Assembly: GCA_051004675.1 (NCBI GenBank)
Contig: JBPCKC010000025.1
Span: forward strand, 19,773-83,772
Length of the DNA stretch: 64,000 nt
Direction: 5' to 3'
Source: JBDTSW01 sp051004675
GTDB taxonomy: Bacteria > Actinomycetota > Thermoleophilia > Solirubrobacterales > 70-9
The notes under the pieces were generated by a model. The model was not told the origin of the DNA. It saw only the letters and a program-made list of their open reading frames with translations, and made no database searches. Made by a program: the position numbers and the translations under genes. Below are positions 1-7,494 of the stretch, in pieces. Each line of letters starts with the position of its first letter. The stretch's first letter is position 1.

Positions 1-155
1 ATCGACTGACCGCTCGCACCGGCGAGATCGTCCACGTTCCTGGGCGCCTGCGCGAGCAGGTCGAGCAGCTCGAGGCGGCGCGGGCTTGCGAGCGCCTTGC
101 CCATCACGGCGATCGCCTCGAAGAGGGCATCCTTCTGAGTTCGGATCGAGTCCAT
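1..155 (-). CDS. ArsR-family HTH transcriptional regulator, N-terminal part
   Basis: Only the first 51 codons are in the window; the rest lies beyond the left edge. The visible protein starts MDSIRTQKDALFEAIAVMGK and continues with ALASPRRLELLDLLAQAP and NVDDLAGASG, the first helices of the ArsR winged-helix fold (the LASPRRLELLDLL segment is highly typical). ArsR proteins are dimeric repressors that release DNA on binding metal or on cysteine oxidation or persulfidation. The sensing residues are not in the visible part. The gene diverges from a beta-lactamase-fold hydrolase of the persulfide dioxygenase type and an exporter, and an inverted repeat lies between them, so it probably controls both. 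The sulfur-related role is inferred from that context. Confidence 0.8.
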   Translation of the reverse strand, partial: MDSIRTQKDALFEAIAVMGKALASPRRLELLDLLAQAPRNVDDLAGASGQS

Positions 156-164
156 ATCTGTTGT

Positions 165-180
165 TCAATAGACTACTTGA
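165..180. promoter_or_regulatory. Inverted repeat with -10 elements on both strands (candidate ArsR operator)
   Basis: TCAA-N8-TTGA lies in the gap between the divergent ArsR regulator and hydrolase genes. Its centre, TAGACTA at 169-175, reads as a TANNNT -10 hexamer on both strands: TAGACT on plus and TAGTCT on minus. A repressor bound here would block both promoters. The position fits an autoregulated ArsR operator, but the arms are only 4 bp, so the protein assignment is inference. Confidence 0.5.
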
Positions 181-211
181 TTAGTCCTCCCTACGAAGCT
201 CGGAGAAACCC

Positions 212-982
212 ATGTACTTCCGCCAGCTCCTCAACGATGAGACCGCCTGCGCCTCGTACCTGCTCGGCTGCAAGACCCACAGCAAGTTCGCGGTCGTGGA
301 CCCCCATGTCGACCTTGTCGCCGACTACATCTCGTTGTCGGAGGGGCAGGGCATCCCGATCGTCGCCGTCATCGAGACCCACCTTCAGGCCGACCATGTC
401 TCCGGTTTACCCGAGCTCGTCGCGCGGACCGGCGCGACCGCGTATGCACCCGAGGGATCCGGCCTCGAGTTCGACCATCACCCGCTCGCCGATGGCGAGC
501 CGGTCAAGCTCGGCAACACCGAGTTGGAGGCGATCGCGACCCCCGGCCACGCTTCAGCGCATCACTCCTACCTCGTCACCGACCACACCCGATCCGACGA
601 GCCCTGGATGGTCCTGACCGGCGACGCCCTGCTGATCGGCGACGCCGGACGGCCGGATCTCCACGCCCACGGTGACCAGACTGTCGAGCAGATGGCCGCG
701 CAGCTCTACCGGTCGCTGACCGAACGGCTCTTGGTGCTGCCAGATCACCTCGTCCTCTACCCGGCTCACTACTCGGGCTCGGTCTGCGGGCGCGGGCTCT
801 CGGCCAATCCCATCTCCACCGTGGGCTTCGAGCGGCGCCACAACGATGCCGTTCGGTTTGAAACCGAGGAGGCCTTTGTCGAGGCCCTGACCAAAGACAT
901 TCCTGCCGTTCCCGAGCATCAGGCCGCGATCGTCGCCGCGAACCGCACGGGTCGCCCGTTGGCCGAGGCCGCTCGAGCGTGA
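212..982 (+). CDS. Metallo-beta-lactamase-fold hydrolase (persulfide dioxygenase / glyoxalase II type)
   Basis: A 256-residue MBL-fold protein. The metal motif reads THLQADHVSG near residue 60, then GHASAHH (second His ligand), TGDALLIGDAGRPDL (bridging Asp) and YPAHYSG (last His). The family's THxHADH motif has Gln in place of the second His, which may leave one metal site, as in persulfide dioxygenases that use a single Fe(II). Expected chemistry is hydrolysis or oxidation of a thioester or glutathione-type persulfide in the cytoplasm. A GGAG Shine-Dalgarno precedes ATG 212 and a -10 TAGACT lies at 169-174. It overlaps the next gene by 4 nt (GTGA), so the two are translationally coupled. 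Substrate unknown. Confidence 0.85.
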   Translation: MYFRQLLNDETACASYLLGCKTHSKFAVVDPHVDLVADYISLSEGQGIPIVAVIETHLQADHVSGLPELVARTGATAYAPEGSGLEFDHHPLADGEPVKLGNTELEAIATPGHASAHHSYLVTDHTRSDEPWMVLTGDALLIGDAGRPDLHAHGDQTVEQMAAQLYRSLTERLLVLPDHLVLYPAHYSGSVCGRGLSANPISTVGFERRHNDAVRFETEEAFVEALTKDIPAVPEHQAAIVAANRTGRPLAEAARA

Positions 983-2220
983 CCACGGTCCGGCTGGGAC
1001 TGCGCGAGAACCTCGCGCAGTTCTCGCTGCTCGTCGCGGTAACCGCCCTGGTCGGGGCGATGGTCGGGCTCGAGCGGTCGACCCTGCCGCTGATCGGCCG
1101 CGACGAGTTCGGGATTGCGTCCAGCGCGGGGGTCCTCTCGTTCATCGTCGCCTTCGGGCTCGCAAAGTCGTTCACGAACCTGGGCGCCGGCGCTCTTGCC
1201 GAGCGGGTCGGCAGGCGCCGGTTGCTGATCCTCGGCTGGGCTCTGGCGCTGCCGGTTCCGCTGCTGGTGGGGCTGGCGCCCAGCTGGGGTTGGATCGTCG
1301 CCGCCAACGTTTTCCTCGGCATCAACCAAGGCCTTACCTGGTCGATGACGGTGGTGATGAAAATCGACCTCGTCGGCCCCACGCGGCGAGGCTTCGCGCT
1401 TGGCTTGAACGAGGCCGCCGGCTATGGCGGGGTCGCCGTCGCGGCCCTCCTGAGCGGGCTCTTGGCAAGCGAGTTCGCGCCGCGTGACGTCCTAGTCGTG
1501 GCCGCGTCGGTCGTCGCGGCCTTCGGTCTCCTCGTCTCCTTGTTCTTCGTTCGCGACAGCGCTGCCCACGTGGCGCTCGAGCAGTTCCGCGACCACGCTG
1601 AGGCGGATTCGGCACCGCCGCCTCTTCGTCGAGCGTTTCAGGACGCCACCTTCCGCGTCCCGGCGCTTCGCTCGTGCTCGCAGGCGGGGCTGGTCAACAA
1701 CCTCAATGACGCCCTCGCCTGGGGACTGGTCCCGCTGTTCTTGGCAGCCGGTGGCGCCAGTGCCGCCGAGGTCGGGCTGATCGCCGGGCTCTATCCCGCG
1801 GTCTGGGGTGCCGGGCAGATCTGGACCGGGCACTGGTCGGACCGGGTGGGACGCAAGCCCCTGATCGTGGCGGGCATGCTGGTTCAGGCCGCGGCGCTCG
1901 CGTTGCTCGCCGCATCGGATGCGCGCCTGGGCCTCGCTGTCGTGTCGGCTGTGGCGCTCGGGGCGGGCACCGCCCTCGTTTATCCGACGCTGATCGCCGC
2001 GATATCGGACGCGGTCTCGCCAGTTGCCCGGGCGCCGATGGTCGGGGTCTACCGCTTCTGGCGCGACATGGGATATGTCGTCGGCGGCTTGATCGCCGGT
2101 GTAGCCGCGGACGCGATCGATTACGCTGGCGCGATCGCCGTGGTGGCCGGGCTCAGCGCTGCCTCGGCACTGTGGGTTGCCCTCGACCTGCCAGCCCGGC
2201 CAGTCGAGAAGACGGGCTGA
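979..2220 (+). CDS. Major facilitator superfamily (MFS) transporter
   Basis: A 413-residue integral membrane protein with about twelve hydrophobic segments. It has the MFS loop 2-3 signature (LAERVGRRRLLILGW, near residue 75) and its second-half counterpart (WSDRVGRKPLIVAGM, near residue 290). It starts with GTG 979 overlapping the stop of the MBL gene (GTGA), so it belongs to the same operon. Its place behind a hydrolase and a divergent ArsR regulator suggests export of a sulfur compound, metalloid or drug. The substrate cannot be read from sequence. Confidence 0.85.
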   Translation: MTTVRLGLRENLAQFSLLVAVTALVGAMVGLERSTLPLIGRDEFGIASSAGVLSFIVAFGLAKSFTNLGAGALAERVGRRRLLILGWALALPVPLLVGLAPSWGWIVAANVFLGINQGLTWSMTVVMKIDLVGPTRRGFALGLNEAAGYGGVAVAALLSGLLASEFAPRDVLVVAASVVAAFGLLVSLFFVRDSAAHVALEQFRDHAEADSAPPPLRRAFQDATFRVPALRSCSQAGLVNNLNDALAWGLVPLFLAAGGASAAEVGLIAGLYPAVWGAGQIWTGHWSDRVGRKPLIVAGMLVQAAALALLAASDARLGLAVVSAVALGAGTALVYPTLIAAISDAVSPVARAPMVGVYRFWRDMGYVVGGLIAGVAADAIDYAGAIAVVAGLSAASALWVALDLPARPVEKTG

Positions 2221-2317
2221 GGATCGGCCGGAGGCGTTGCCCGAAAAGCGGCAAAGCTGATTGGGAGAAGTTGGGTATCGACGCGATAAGACCCTGCCCC
2301 TGGGTAAGGGCCCAGAG

Positions 2318-3466
2318 ATGACGCCTCTTTTGGAAGCTGGATCCGTGCTTGCCGGGCGTTACCGGCTGGAGCGCGTGCTGGGCACAGGCGGCATGGCGGC
2401 GGTCTGGGCCGCGCAGGACGAGCGGTTGGGCCGAACGGTCGCCGTGAAGCTCCTCTCCGATGTCCTGCTCGCGGATCCCGTGTACCTGACGCGGTTTCAG
2501 CGCGAGGCCCGCCTCGCCGCCGGCCTCACGCATCCGAATCTGGTGCGGATCTATGACTTCGGCAGCGAGGAAAGCCGTCCCTTTCTCGCGATGGAGTACG
2601 TCGAAGGGGGGAGCCTCGCCGACCGGGTCACGGCCGGGACGACGCCCGACCTGGATTCCGAGCGGTTCGCGCGGGAGTTGCTCCAGGCACTTGACCACAT
2701 CCACCGCGCCGGCATCGTCCATCGGGACGTCAAGCCCGGAAACGTGCTGATCACGCCCGGCGGATCCGCGAAGCTCACCGACTTCGGGATCGCTCAACCA
2801 GAGGACGCCACCCGCCTGACGAAGACCGGGTTCGTGGTCGGAACCCTGAAGTACCTGGCGCCTGAGGTCAAGCGGGGCGAGCCCGCGACGCTCCGCTCCG
2901 ATCTCTACTCCTGCGGGATCGTCCTGCAGGAGGTCACCGACGAGTCTTTCTCACAGCGCGGGGCGGCGCTCGTGGCCCGCTTGAGCAGCGAGGATCCCGA
3001 ACATCGGCCGCAGTCCGCTGCCAGCGCGTTGGCCATCCTCGACGGCGAGGTGACTGCCCCCACCGAGCCCCTCGATTCCAGCACCACGGCGCCGACGAAG
3101 GTCCTCGGCGAAGCATCCCACCCAACCCCGGCGCATCGGCCACGCGAGTTCGTCGTGCCGGGATCGATCCTTGTTCTTCTCCTGCTCGCCGCCCTGGCGC
3201 TCGGGGCGATCCTCCTGGCTGGAAACGGTGACGAGCCAGCCTCCGGTGGCGGCGCGTCCGACGGCGGGCCGGGCGAAGAGGTGCGAGGGGAAGGATCGAC
3301 TACCCCGGTCGAGGAGTCCACGGTCCCCGAGGAAGAGAAGACCACGTCGAGTGAGCCGCCCGTACCGGAAGAAGCCGCTGATCCTCCGCAAAAACCAACC
3401 GAGGCGAAGGAGCCAAAGCCCCAGAAGGACTCCCCCGGCAAAGCCAAGGGGTTGAAGAAGCCCTGA
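2318..3466 (+). CDS. Membrane-anchored serine/threonine protein kinase (PknB-like)
   Basis: About 382 residues. The N-terminal Hanks-type kinase domain has the Gly loop GTGGMAAVW, the ATP Lys in VAVKLL, the catalytic loop HRDVKPGNV, DFG in TDFGIAQ and APE in LAPEVKRGE. A single membrane helix follows (IPGSILVLLLL region near residue 290) and an extracytoplasmic tail rich in Glu, Pro, Lys and Ser. No PASTA or other sensor repeat is visible. The C-lobe after the APE motif is shorter than usual. The in-frame TTG at 2261 is less likely than ATG 2318, which has a purine-rich GGG/GAG stretch before it. Substrates unknown. Confidence 0.85.
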   Translation: MTPLLEAGSVLAGRYRLERVLGTGGMAAVWAAQDERLGRTVAVKLLSDVLLADPVYLTRFQREARLAAGLTHPNLVRIYDFGSEESRPFLAMEYVEGGSLADRVTAGTTPDLDSERFARELLQALDHIHRAGIVHRDVKPGNVLITPGGSAKLTDFGIAQPEDATRLTKTGFVVGTLKYLAPEVKRGEPATLRSDLYSCGIVLQEVTDESFSQRGAALVARLSSEDPEHRPQSAASALAILDGEVTAPTEPLDSSTTAPTKVLGEASHPTPAHRPREFVVPGSILVLLLLAALALGAILLAGNGDEPASGGGASDGGPGEEVRGEGSTTPVEESTVPEEEKTTSSEPPVPEEAADPPQKPTEAKEPKPQKDSPGKAKGLKKP

Positions 3467-3642
3467 TGCCGGGGCGAGAACGACGGCGACCCAATTTCGA
3501 CCGGTCGAAGACCCCGATGCGGGTCGATCGACATCACTCGACTTCCGATCGGACGACCCTGTCTGGGCTGCCGAGCGAGTTATCCAGCCGGCTTCCTTGC
3601 CTGCCGTGTCACACACCGCGCTCCTCGAAGGGGGTACAACCA

Positions 3643-4074
3643 GTGGCGATGGCGCGCGCAACGATGAGCGGGGGCGACCGGCTGATCGCGCTGCTCGTCC
3701 TGGTGGCCATCGCCGTCTCGGTCGTCCACTACGCGGACAACTACACGGCGTATGAGGCATACCCGACCTCCGGGACGATCCCGAACCCCTCGGCGGGCCT
3801 GATCGGGTTCGCCTGGTTCTTCTTCACCGCCTTCGCCATCGCCGGCCTCTACTACCTGCGCCGGGGCAACTACCGGGCCGCGGGCATCAGCCTCGCCGTC
3901 TACTCCGGCAGCGGCTTCGTGGGCGTCGGCCACTACGCCGCCGGCGGCACCGGCGACTTCCCGTGGCGGCGCCACGCCCACATCTCGGCCGACATCATCC
4001 TCGGCACCGCCGTCCTCGCCGCCGCGATCTACCTGGCTAGGCGCCCGCGCTCAGCCCCCACCGCGCTCGCCTAG
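3643..4074 (+). CDS. Small integral membrane protein, about four helices
   Basis: 143 residues from GTG 3643, which sits 8 nt after a strong GGGGG ribosome-binding stretch. A longer frame from 3466 would add a low-complexity Arg/Ser-rich leader and is unlikely. Hydrophobic segments are RLIALLVLVAIAVSVV, the AGLIGFAWFFFTAFAIAGLYYL region, the AAGISLAVYSGSGFVGVG region and ADIILGTAVLAAAIYLA. Conserved-looking polar residues (HYADNY, HYAAGG, RRHAHISAD) lie at the membrane edges. I do not recognise a named family; the His/Asp pattern might bind metal or haem, but this is a guess. The 175 bp before it hold no other gene that I can see. Confidence 0.65.
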   Translation: MAMARATMSGGDRLIALLVLVAIAVSVVHYADNYTAYEAYPTSGTIPNPSAGLIGFAWFFFTAFAIAGLYYLRRGNYRAAGISLAVYSGSGFVGVGHYAAGGTGDFPWRRHAHISADIILGTAVLAAAIYLARRPRSAPTALA

Positions 4075-4347
4075 CGCACGACCGCGCCCCCGGCCGAAGT
4101 GTCTTGCCCTCTCCACGCTGCTAATCGCTCTCAGGCCCGAGCCTGGAGGTGCCTAGGCAGATCGAGCCAGGTGCGCCGTGGTTGTGTGCATGTGCATGTC
4201 TACGAGAGCAACCCGTTCAGGCGGGTCGCGCCGTACCGGGACTCACAGCGGATCGCAAAGCGCAGGAGCTCGGCGGTCTGGGGCATGTTGCGGAGGCCGG
4301 GTTTGGCGGGTAGAATCGAACCCGGTCTCGGCAGGACGGTTCTCGCA

Positions 4348-4779
4348 ATGACCGCTCGGAAGAACATCGCCCGCACGACTATCGCACTGATCGCCGCGCT
4401 GGCGCTCGGAGCGGGTGTCGCCACCGCACACACCACCCACTTCGACTCGAAGCTGACCGCCCATTTCACCGAACAGCCGGGTCCGCTTGAGATCGACGGT
4501 CCCGGCGGCCGGGACTACTTCTCCGGGCGGGTCGTCTCACCTAAGCCCGCCTGTACGAGGAAGCCCGTCGTTCGGGTCTACCTCCAGCAGCCAGGGACCG
4601 ACCCGCACAAGACGGCGATGAGCGACGCGGACGGGATCTGGTGGCTCTACAGTGAGGACCCCCCGAACGGGACCTACTACGCCAGGGCCGGGCGCAAGGT
4701 CCTCAAGAACACCTCAGCGCATACACACCTGTGCAAGCGGGCGAGATCGCGAGACTTCGTCGTCACTGGTCAGCCGTAA
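4348..4779 (+). CDS. Secreted protein of unknown function
   Basis: 143 residues starting MTARKNIARTTIALIAALAL, a Sec signal peptide probably cut after ATAH. The mature part has two or more Cys (KPACTRKP and HLCKRA) and motifs such as FSGRVVSPKPAC, VRVYLQQPGTD and GTYYARAGRKV. These suggest a small beta-sandwich of the type found in secreted actinobacterial proteins with a VxSxxxxC repeat. A TAGAAT -10 hexamer lies at 4311-4316, 31 nt before the ATG. The upstream 273-bp gap (4075-4347) also has a 7-bp stem, CCGGGTT/AACCCGG, at 4297-4325 around that hexamer. No function can be assigned. Confidence 0.6.
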   Translation: MTARKNIARTTIALIAALALGAGVATAHTTHFDSKLTAHFTEQPGPLEIDGPGGRDYFSGRVVSPKPACTRKPVVRVYLQQPGTDPHKTAMSDADGIWWLYSEDPPNGTYYARAGRKVLKNTSAHTHLCKRARSRDFVVTGQP

Positions 4780-4963
4780 GCCTGACGCGACGCCGGTATT
4801 GCCGTCGCTGGTGACCCGCCAGCTCTCGGCGACCGCGTTGATGACCGCCGGGCCGTCGGAGTAGACGCGCGTTCTGACAAATCGGTAGCTCCTACTGGGC
4901 GTGGGTAGGCCAGGACGCTTGGATGGAAGGACCCGCCCCGGGCGCCCGATTAGCATCGCGATC

Positions 4964-5584
4964 GTGAGCGCGATCGAGATCGGCACACCCCACGGGCTCG
5001 CCCGGGCTCATCTGCGTCCCGCCGCCGACCCGACGGCCGCGCTCGCGATGTGCCACGGCGCGGGGGTGGGCGTGGACTCGCCCGACCTCACCGTCGCGAC
5101 CGAGGTCGCCAACGAGGCGGGGGTGAGCGTCGCGCTCGTCGAGATGCCCTACCTCGTCGCGGGCCGCAAGGCGCCGCAGCCGGCGCCCCAGCTCGACGTC
5201 TGCTTCACGACCATCGTCCGCGAGCTGCAGGCCGACCAGCTCGAGGGCCTGCCGCTGCTCGTCGGGGGGCGCTCGATGGGGGCCAGGGTCGCCTGCCGAA
5301 CTGCGGCCGAGCTCGACGCGATCGCCGTCCTTTGCCTCGCCTTCCCGGTCCGCCCACCCACCCGCAAGGGCAAGCCGCCGAAGCCCGCCCGCCTCGACGA
5401 GCTCGACGCCGTCGAGGTCGCGACCCTGGTCGTCCAGGGGGAGAAGGACCAGTTCGGCCAACCGACCGAGGGCCCCAACCGCACGATCGCCTCGGTCGCC
5501 GGCAACCACGGCCTGAAGGCGGACCTCTCAGCCGTGCACGCTGCCGTGGCGGGGTGGCTGGATGTCGTCACCAACAGGTACTAG
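4964..5584 (+). CDS. Alpha/beta hydrolase of the KANL3/Tex30 type
   Basis: 206 residues. The nucleophile elbow GGRSMGAR has Ser near residue 105; LAFPVRPP follows, then VVQGEKDQFG (acid loop) and GNHGLKA (His). The order and short length match the KANL3/Tex30-like hydrolase family, whose bacterial members are uncharacterised esterases. GTG 4964 is chosen because the protein starts with a beta strand (IEIGTPHGLARAHLRP) and a -10-like TAGCAT lies at 4951-4956, only 7 nt before it. There is no Shine-Dalgarno, so the mRNA is probably leaderless. Cytoplasmic; substrate unknown. Confidence 0.75.
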   Translation: MSAIEIGTPHGLARAHLRPAADPTAALAMCHGAGVGVDSPDLTVATEVANEAGVSVALVEMPYLVAGRKAPQPAPQLDVCFTTIVRELQADQLEGLPLLVGGRSMGARVACRTAAELDAIAVLCLAFPVRPPTRKGKPPKPARLDELDAVEVATLVVQGEKDQFGQPTEGPNRTIASVAGNHGLKADLSAVHAAVAGWLDVVTNRY

Positions 5585-5734
5585 CGGGGAACCGCGCACG
5601 TCTGCCTTTTTTTTCGCTTTGAACTCGGCAGCGGTGATCAGGTCATCGTCGCGTAGACCATCAACTAGGGACAGGTGAACCTGCCTGCGCGAGTCGACGA
5701 AAACGCTCGGAACAACCGGAAATCGAGAACTCAT
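5581..5734 (-). pseudogene. SHOCT-like remnant with a frameshift at an A8 run
   Basis: On the minus strand from ATG 5734 the frame encodes VDGLRDDDLITAAEFKAKK, close to the SHOCT motif (short C-terminal helix-turn-helix-like domain). It reaches an A8 run (5607-5614 on the complementary strand). Removing one base there gives FKAKKRQTCAVPR and a stop at 5581, the usual way SHOCT proteins end. Without the shift the frame runs on into the hydrolase gene. I read it as a decayed or frameshifted small gene at the island edge; a sequencing error in the homopolymer is equally possible. Confidence 0.35.
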
Positions 5735-5749
5735 AACCCGAAGGTCTCA

Positions 5750-5816
5750 GGGGCCTGACGCACCGCTTCCTTGGGACTCCTATCGCGGGTTCCATCAGGA
5801 TTCCTAGTGATCCTCG
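5750..5816 (+). repeat. Composite direct repeat: segment A joined to segment B
   Basis: 5750-5770 (GGGGC-C-TGACGCACCGCTTCC) matches 6739-6759 with one mismatch (segment A). 5773-5816 matches 7405-7449 at about 39 of 44 positions (segment B: GGGACTCCTNTCGCGGGTTCC, then GGANTCCTAG and ATCCTCG). Here A and B are adjacent; in the other copy they are separated by a 645-bp gene-bearing segment. The stretch 5585-6060 otherwise holds only the SHOCT remnant and the truncated tRNA-Ser. Confidence 0.75.
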
Positions 5817-5838
5817 TCGCCACGCTCAATGAGGTGCG

Positions 5839-5902
5839 GCGGTCTCGAAAACCGTTATGGGCGTTTTCTCGTCCATCGAGGGTTCGAATCCCTCCCCCTC
5901 CG
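5839..5902 (+). pseudogene. Truncated tRNA-Ser(CGA), 3' portion
   Basis: The sequence folds as the 3' two thirds of a tRNA-Ser. The anticodon stem is GCGGT/ACCGT with loop CTCGAAA (anticodon CGA). A long variable arm follows (ATGGGCG/CGTCCAT), then the T arm GAGGG-TTCGAAT-CCCTC, the 3' acceptor strand CCCCTCC and discriminator G. The matching 5' acceptor GGAGGGG and a D arm are absent upstream. Such fragments are typical scars where a mobile element used a tRNA as attachment site. No intact tRNA-Ser(CGA) lies in the window. Confidence 0.75.
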
Positions 5903-6060
5903 TTTCAAGCCAGAAACCGCATGGCAATGGGGTTTTTGCTAACGGGTTGGCACCAGTCCTTGCCAACCGGCTGGCCCGCCCGAAGGGCTGGAAACCGCTC
6001 AGGAGGGGCATTCCCGTTCCCACGCCGTTCCCACGGGCTCCGATGTGCGAAGGTCGCCAG

Positions 6061-6747
6061 ATGAGCGAATCACCTGCACCCGAGCCCCAGCGGCGGGTCG
6101 AGTTTCGCATCGGCGACGCCTTTCCGGCAGATGACCCAGTGGCCCGCTGGATCACCGTCCTGGCGATGTGGAGCAATGACTTCTTGCGCATGTTCAACTG
6201 GATCGAGACTGCTGAGACCGAGGGAACGCGCCTCCTTGGTTTCCGGCTATCGGCCTCCGCGTACTACGAGGCTGCAAATCACTTACGCACCACGCTCCGA
6301 CTCTGGCCCGAGGTGAAGGCGTTCGCCGACAACCTCGGTTCAGAGGCGGCCGCTGAGATGGGCCAAATCGAGGCTTCGATCACGCCCGGTAGCGACGGCT
6401 ACCTCGGTGATTGGCTCGTCGAGCATCGCCACATCACGTTCCACTACGCGGCGATCCATCCAGACAAGGTGGAGCACGGGGCAGAGGCAGTGGCGAACGC
6501 GCTAGATGAAGCGAAGGACATCACCGGGGCTATCACCGCAGGAGCGGTAAGAAATGTGCGATTCGAGTTCGCAGACGACGTGGCTACACAGTGGCTGCCA
6601 GATGTTGAGACCGATGAAGGCGCAGCCGTTGTCGACCTTCGAGACGCATCCCTACGGCTCATGCGTTTCGCCCACGGAGCGGCCGACGCCTATCTGATCG
6701 GTTTACCCAATGGGGCTGTTCGAATGACCTCTAAGAAAGGGGCATGA
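6061..6747 (+). CDS. Hypothetical protein in the island
   Basis: 228 residues from ATG 6061, preceded by GAAGG. An upstream extension of the frame would run through the truncated tRNA and is rejected. The protein is mostly helical and acidic. Recognisable stretches are RWITVLAMWSNDFLRMFNWI, YEAANHLRTTLRLWPEV, WLVEHRHITFHYAAIHPDKV and RLMRFAHGAADAYLIGLP. No signal peptide, membrane helix or catalytic motif is evident. The His-rich EHRHITFHYAAIH segment could be an active or metal site. Codon use is less GC-rich than in neighbours outside the island. It precedes a zinc-finger gene and a type III RM pair, so a defence-related role is possible but unproven. Confidence 0.65.
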   Translation: MSESPAPEPQRRVEFRIGDAFPADDPVARWITVLAMWSNDFLRMFNWIETAETEGTRLLGFRLSASAYYEAANHLRTTLRLWPEVKAFADNLGSEAAAEMGQIEASITPGSDGYLGDWLVEHRHITFHYAAIHPDKVEHGAEAVANALDEAKDITGAITAGAVRNVRFEFADDVATQWLPDVETDEGAAVVDLRDASLRLMRFAHGAADAYLIGLPNGAVRMTSKKGA

Positions 6748-6759
6748 CGCACCGCTTCC
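6739..6759 (+). repeat. Direct repeat segment A, second copy
   Basis: GGGGC-A-TGACGCACCGCTTCC overlaps the last codons and stop of the preceding gene and matches 5750-5770 with one mismatch. It marks the left edge of the segment (6760-7404) missing from the composite copy at 5750-5816. Confidence 0.75.
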
Positions 6760-6799
6760 ATGTGACCTAGGATGAGCAACCGGTGTTAGACGATCTTCG

Positions 6800-7381
6800 A
6801 TGAGCGCGAGCGAACCGCAGTGGGGAGACCCACCACCTAACTGCGCGATCTGCGGCGAGCAGACCCACTGGTTCAGCGCTCGCCTTTGCAAACGCTGTAA
6901 GAGTATTTGGGACAGACTTGAGTTTCGTTATGTCGCCAACAAGCCAGAATGGGAGCGGGCGCTAACGCAAGCGTGGGATCCCGAGACTGAGTGCTTTCTC
7001 TGCCAGATCACCGGAGTCGAACTTGTCGTCGGGAAGGAGCATTGGCCCCATCCCAGATATCTGGAGCGGGAGCACGTGTCTCCGGGCGACGACACGGCGT
7101 ACGTCGTCTGCGCTTCGATCATCAACCGGATGAAAGGCTCGATGACCGAGCCTGAGTTCAGGGACGCGGTTCACACGGTCGCTGATGTGTATCGCGGCAA
7201 GGCTCACGCTGATGCCGATCTTCTCCGCGCCCGTATCAAGACCAGCCTCACCCCCGACGAGCTTCGAGAGATCGTGCTTGGACTGGACGCGACCTTTCGG
7301 GGTGGCAAGTTTCCTGCCGAGATCCTCATGAATCTGGATCCCGCCCGCTCAGGTCGCCGAACGCCGGATGCGCCTGGCTGA
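6800..7381 (+). CDS. Zinc-binding HNH-like protein in the island
   Basis: 193 residues. The N-terminal part has CAICGEQTHWFSARLCKRC (two CxxC pairs, a zinc knuckle). The middle has CFLCQITG, KEHWPHPRYLEREHVSPGDD and VVCASIINRMKGSMTEPEF; the LEREHVSP and INRMKG spacing resembles the His and Asn/Lys region of HNH nucleases. The C-terminal third is helical. TAGACG at 6787-6792 ends 7 nt before the ATG, so a leaderless transcript is plausible. It lies exactly in the segment bounded by repeat pieces A and B, next to the type III RM operon. A nuclease role is inferred; the motif is not canonical. Confidence 0.6.
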   Translation: MSASEPQWGDPPPNCAICGEQTHWFSARLCKRCKSIWDRLEFRYVANKPEWERALTQAWDPETECFLCQITGVELVVGKEHWPHPRYLEREHVSPGDDTAYVVCASIINRMKGSMTEPEFRDAVHTVADVYRGKAHADADLLRARIKTSLTPDELREIVLGLDATFRGGKFPAEILMNLDPARSGRRTPDAPG

Positions 7382-7404
7382 GGGGCAGATGGAACGATCC
7401 ATGG

Positions 7405-7449
7405 GGGACTCCTCTCGCGGGTTCCCATAGGGACTCCTAGAAATCCTCG
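7405..7449 (+). repeat. Direct repeat segment B, second copy
   Basis: Matches 5773-5816 at about 39 of 44 positions and contains GGGACTCCT twice. It sits between the HNH-like gene and the promoter of the methyltransferase gene. Confidence 0.75.
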
Positions 7450-7494
7450 GGCGTTCGCCCATCACCGAGCCCTGAACGAAAGTAGTCTCCCGGC

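Noticed and set aside
4297..4325. Minus-strand T-arm-like GTTCGATTCT near a GC hairpin
   Set aside because: The flanks do not give a 5-bp T stem or an acceptor and no anticodon arm is found, so it is not a tRNA. The TAGAAT inside is better read as a -10 element.
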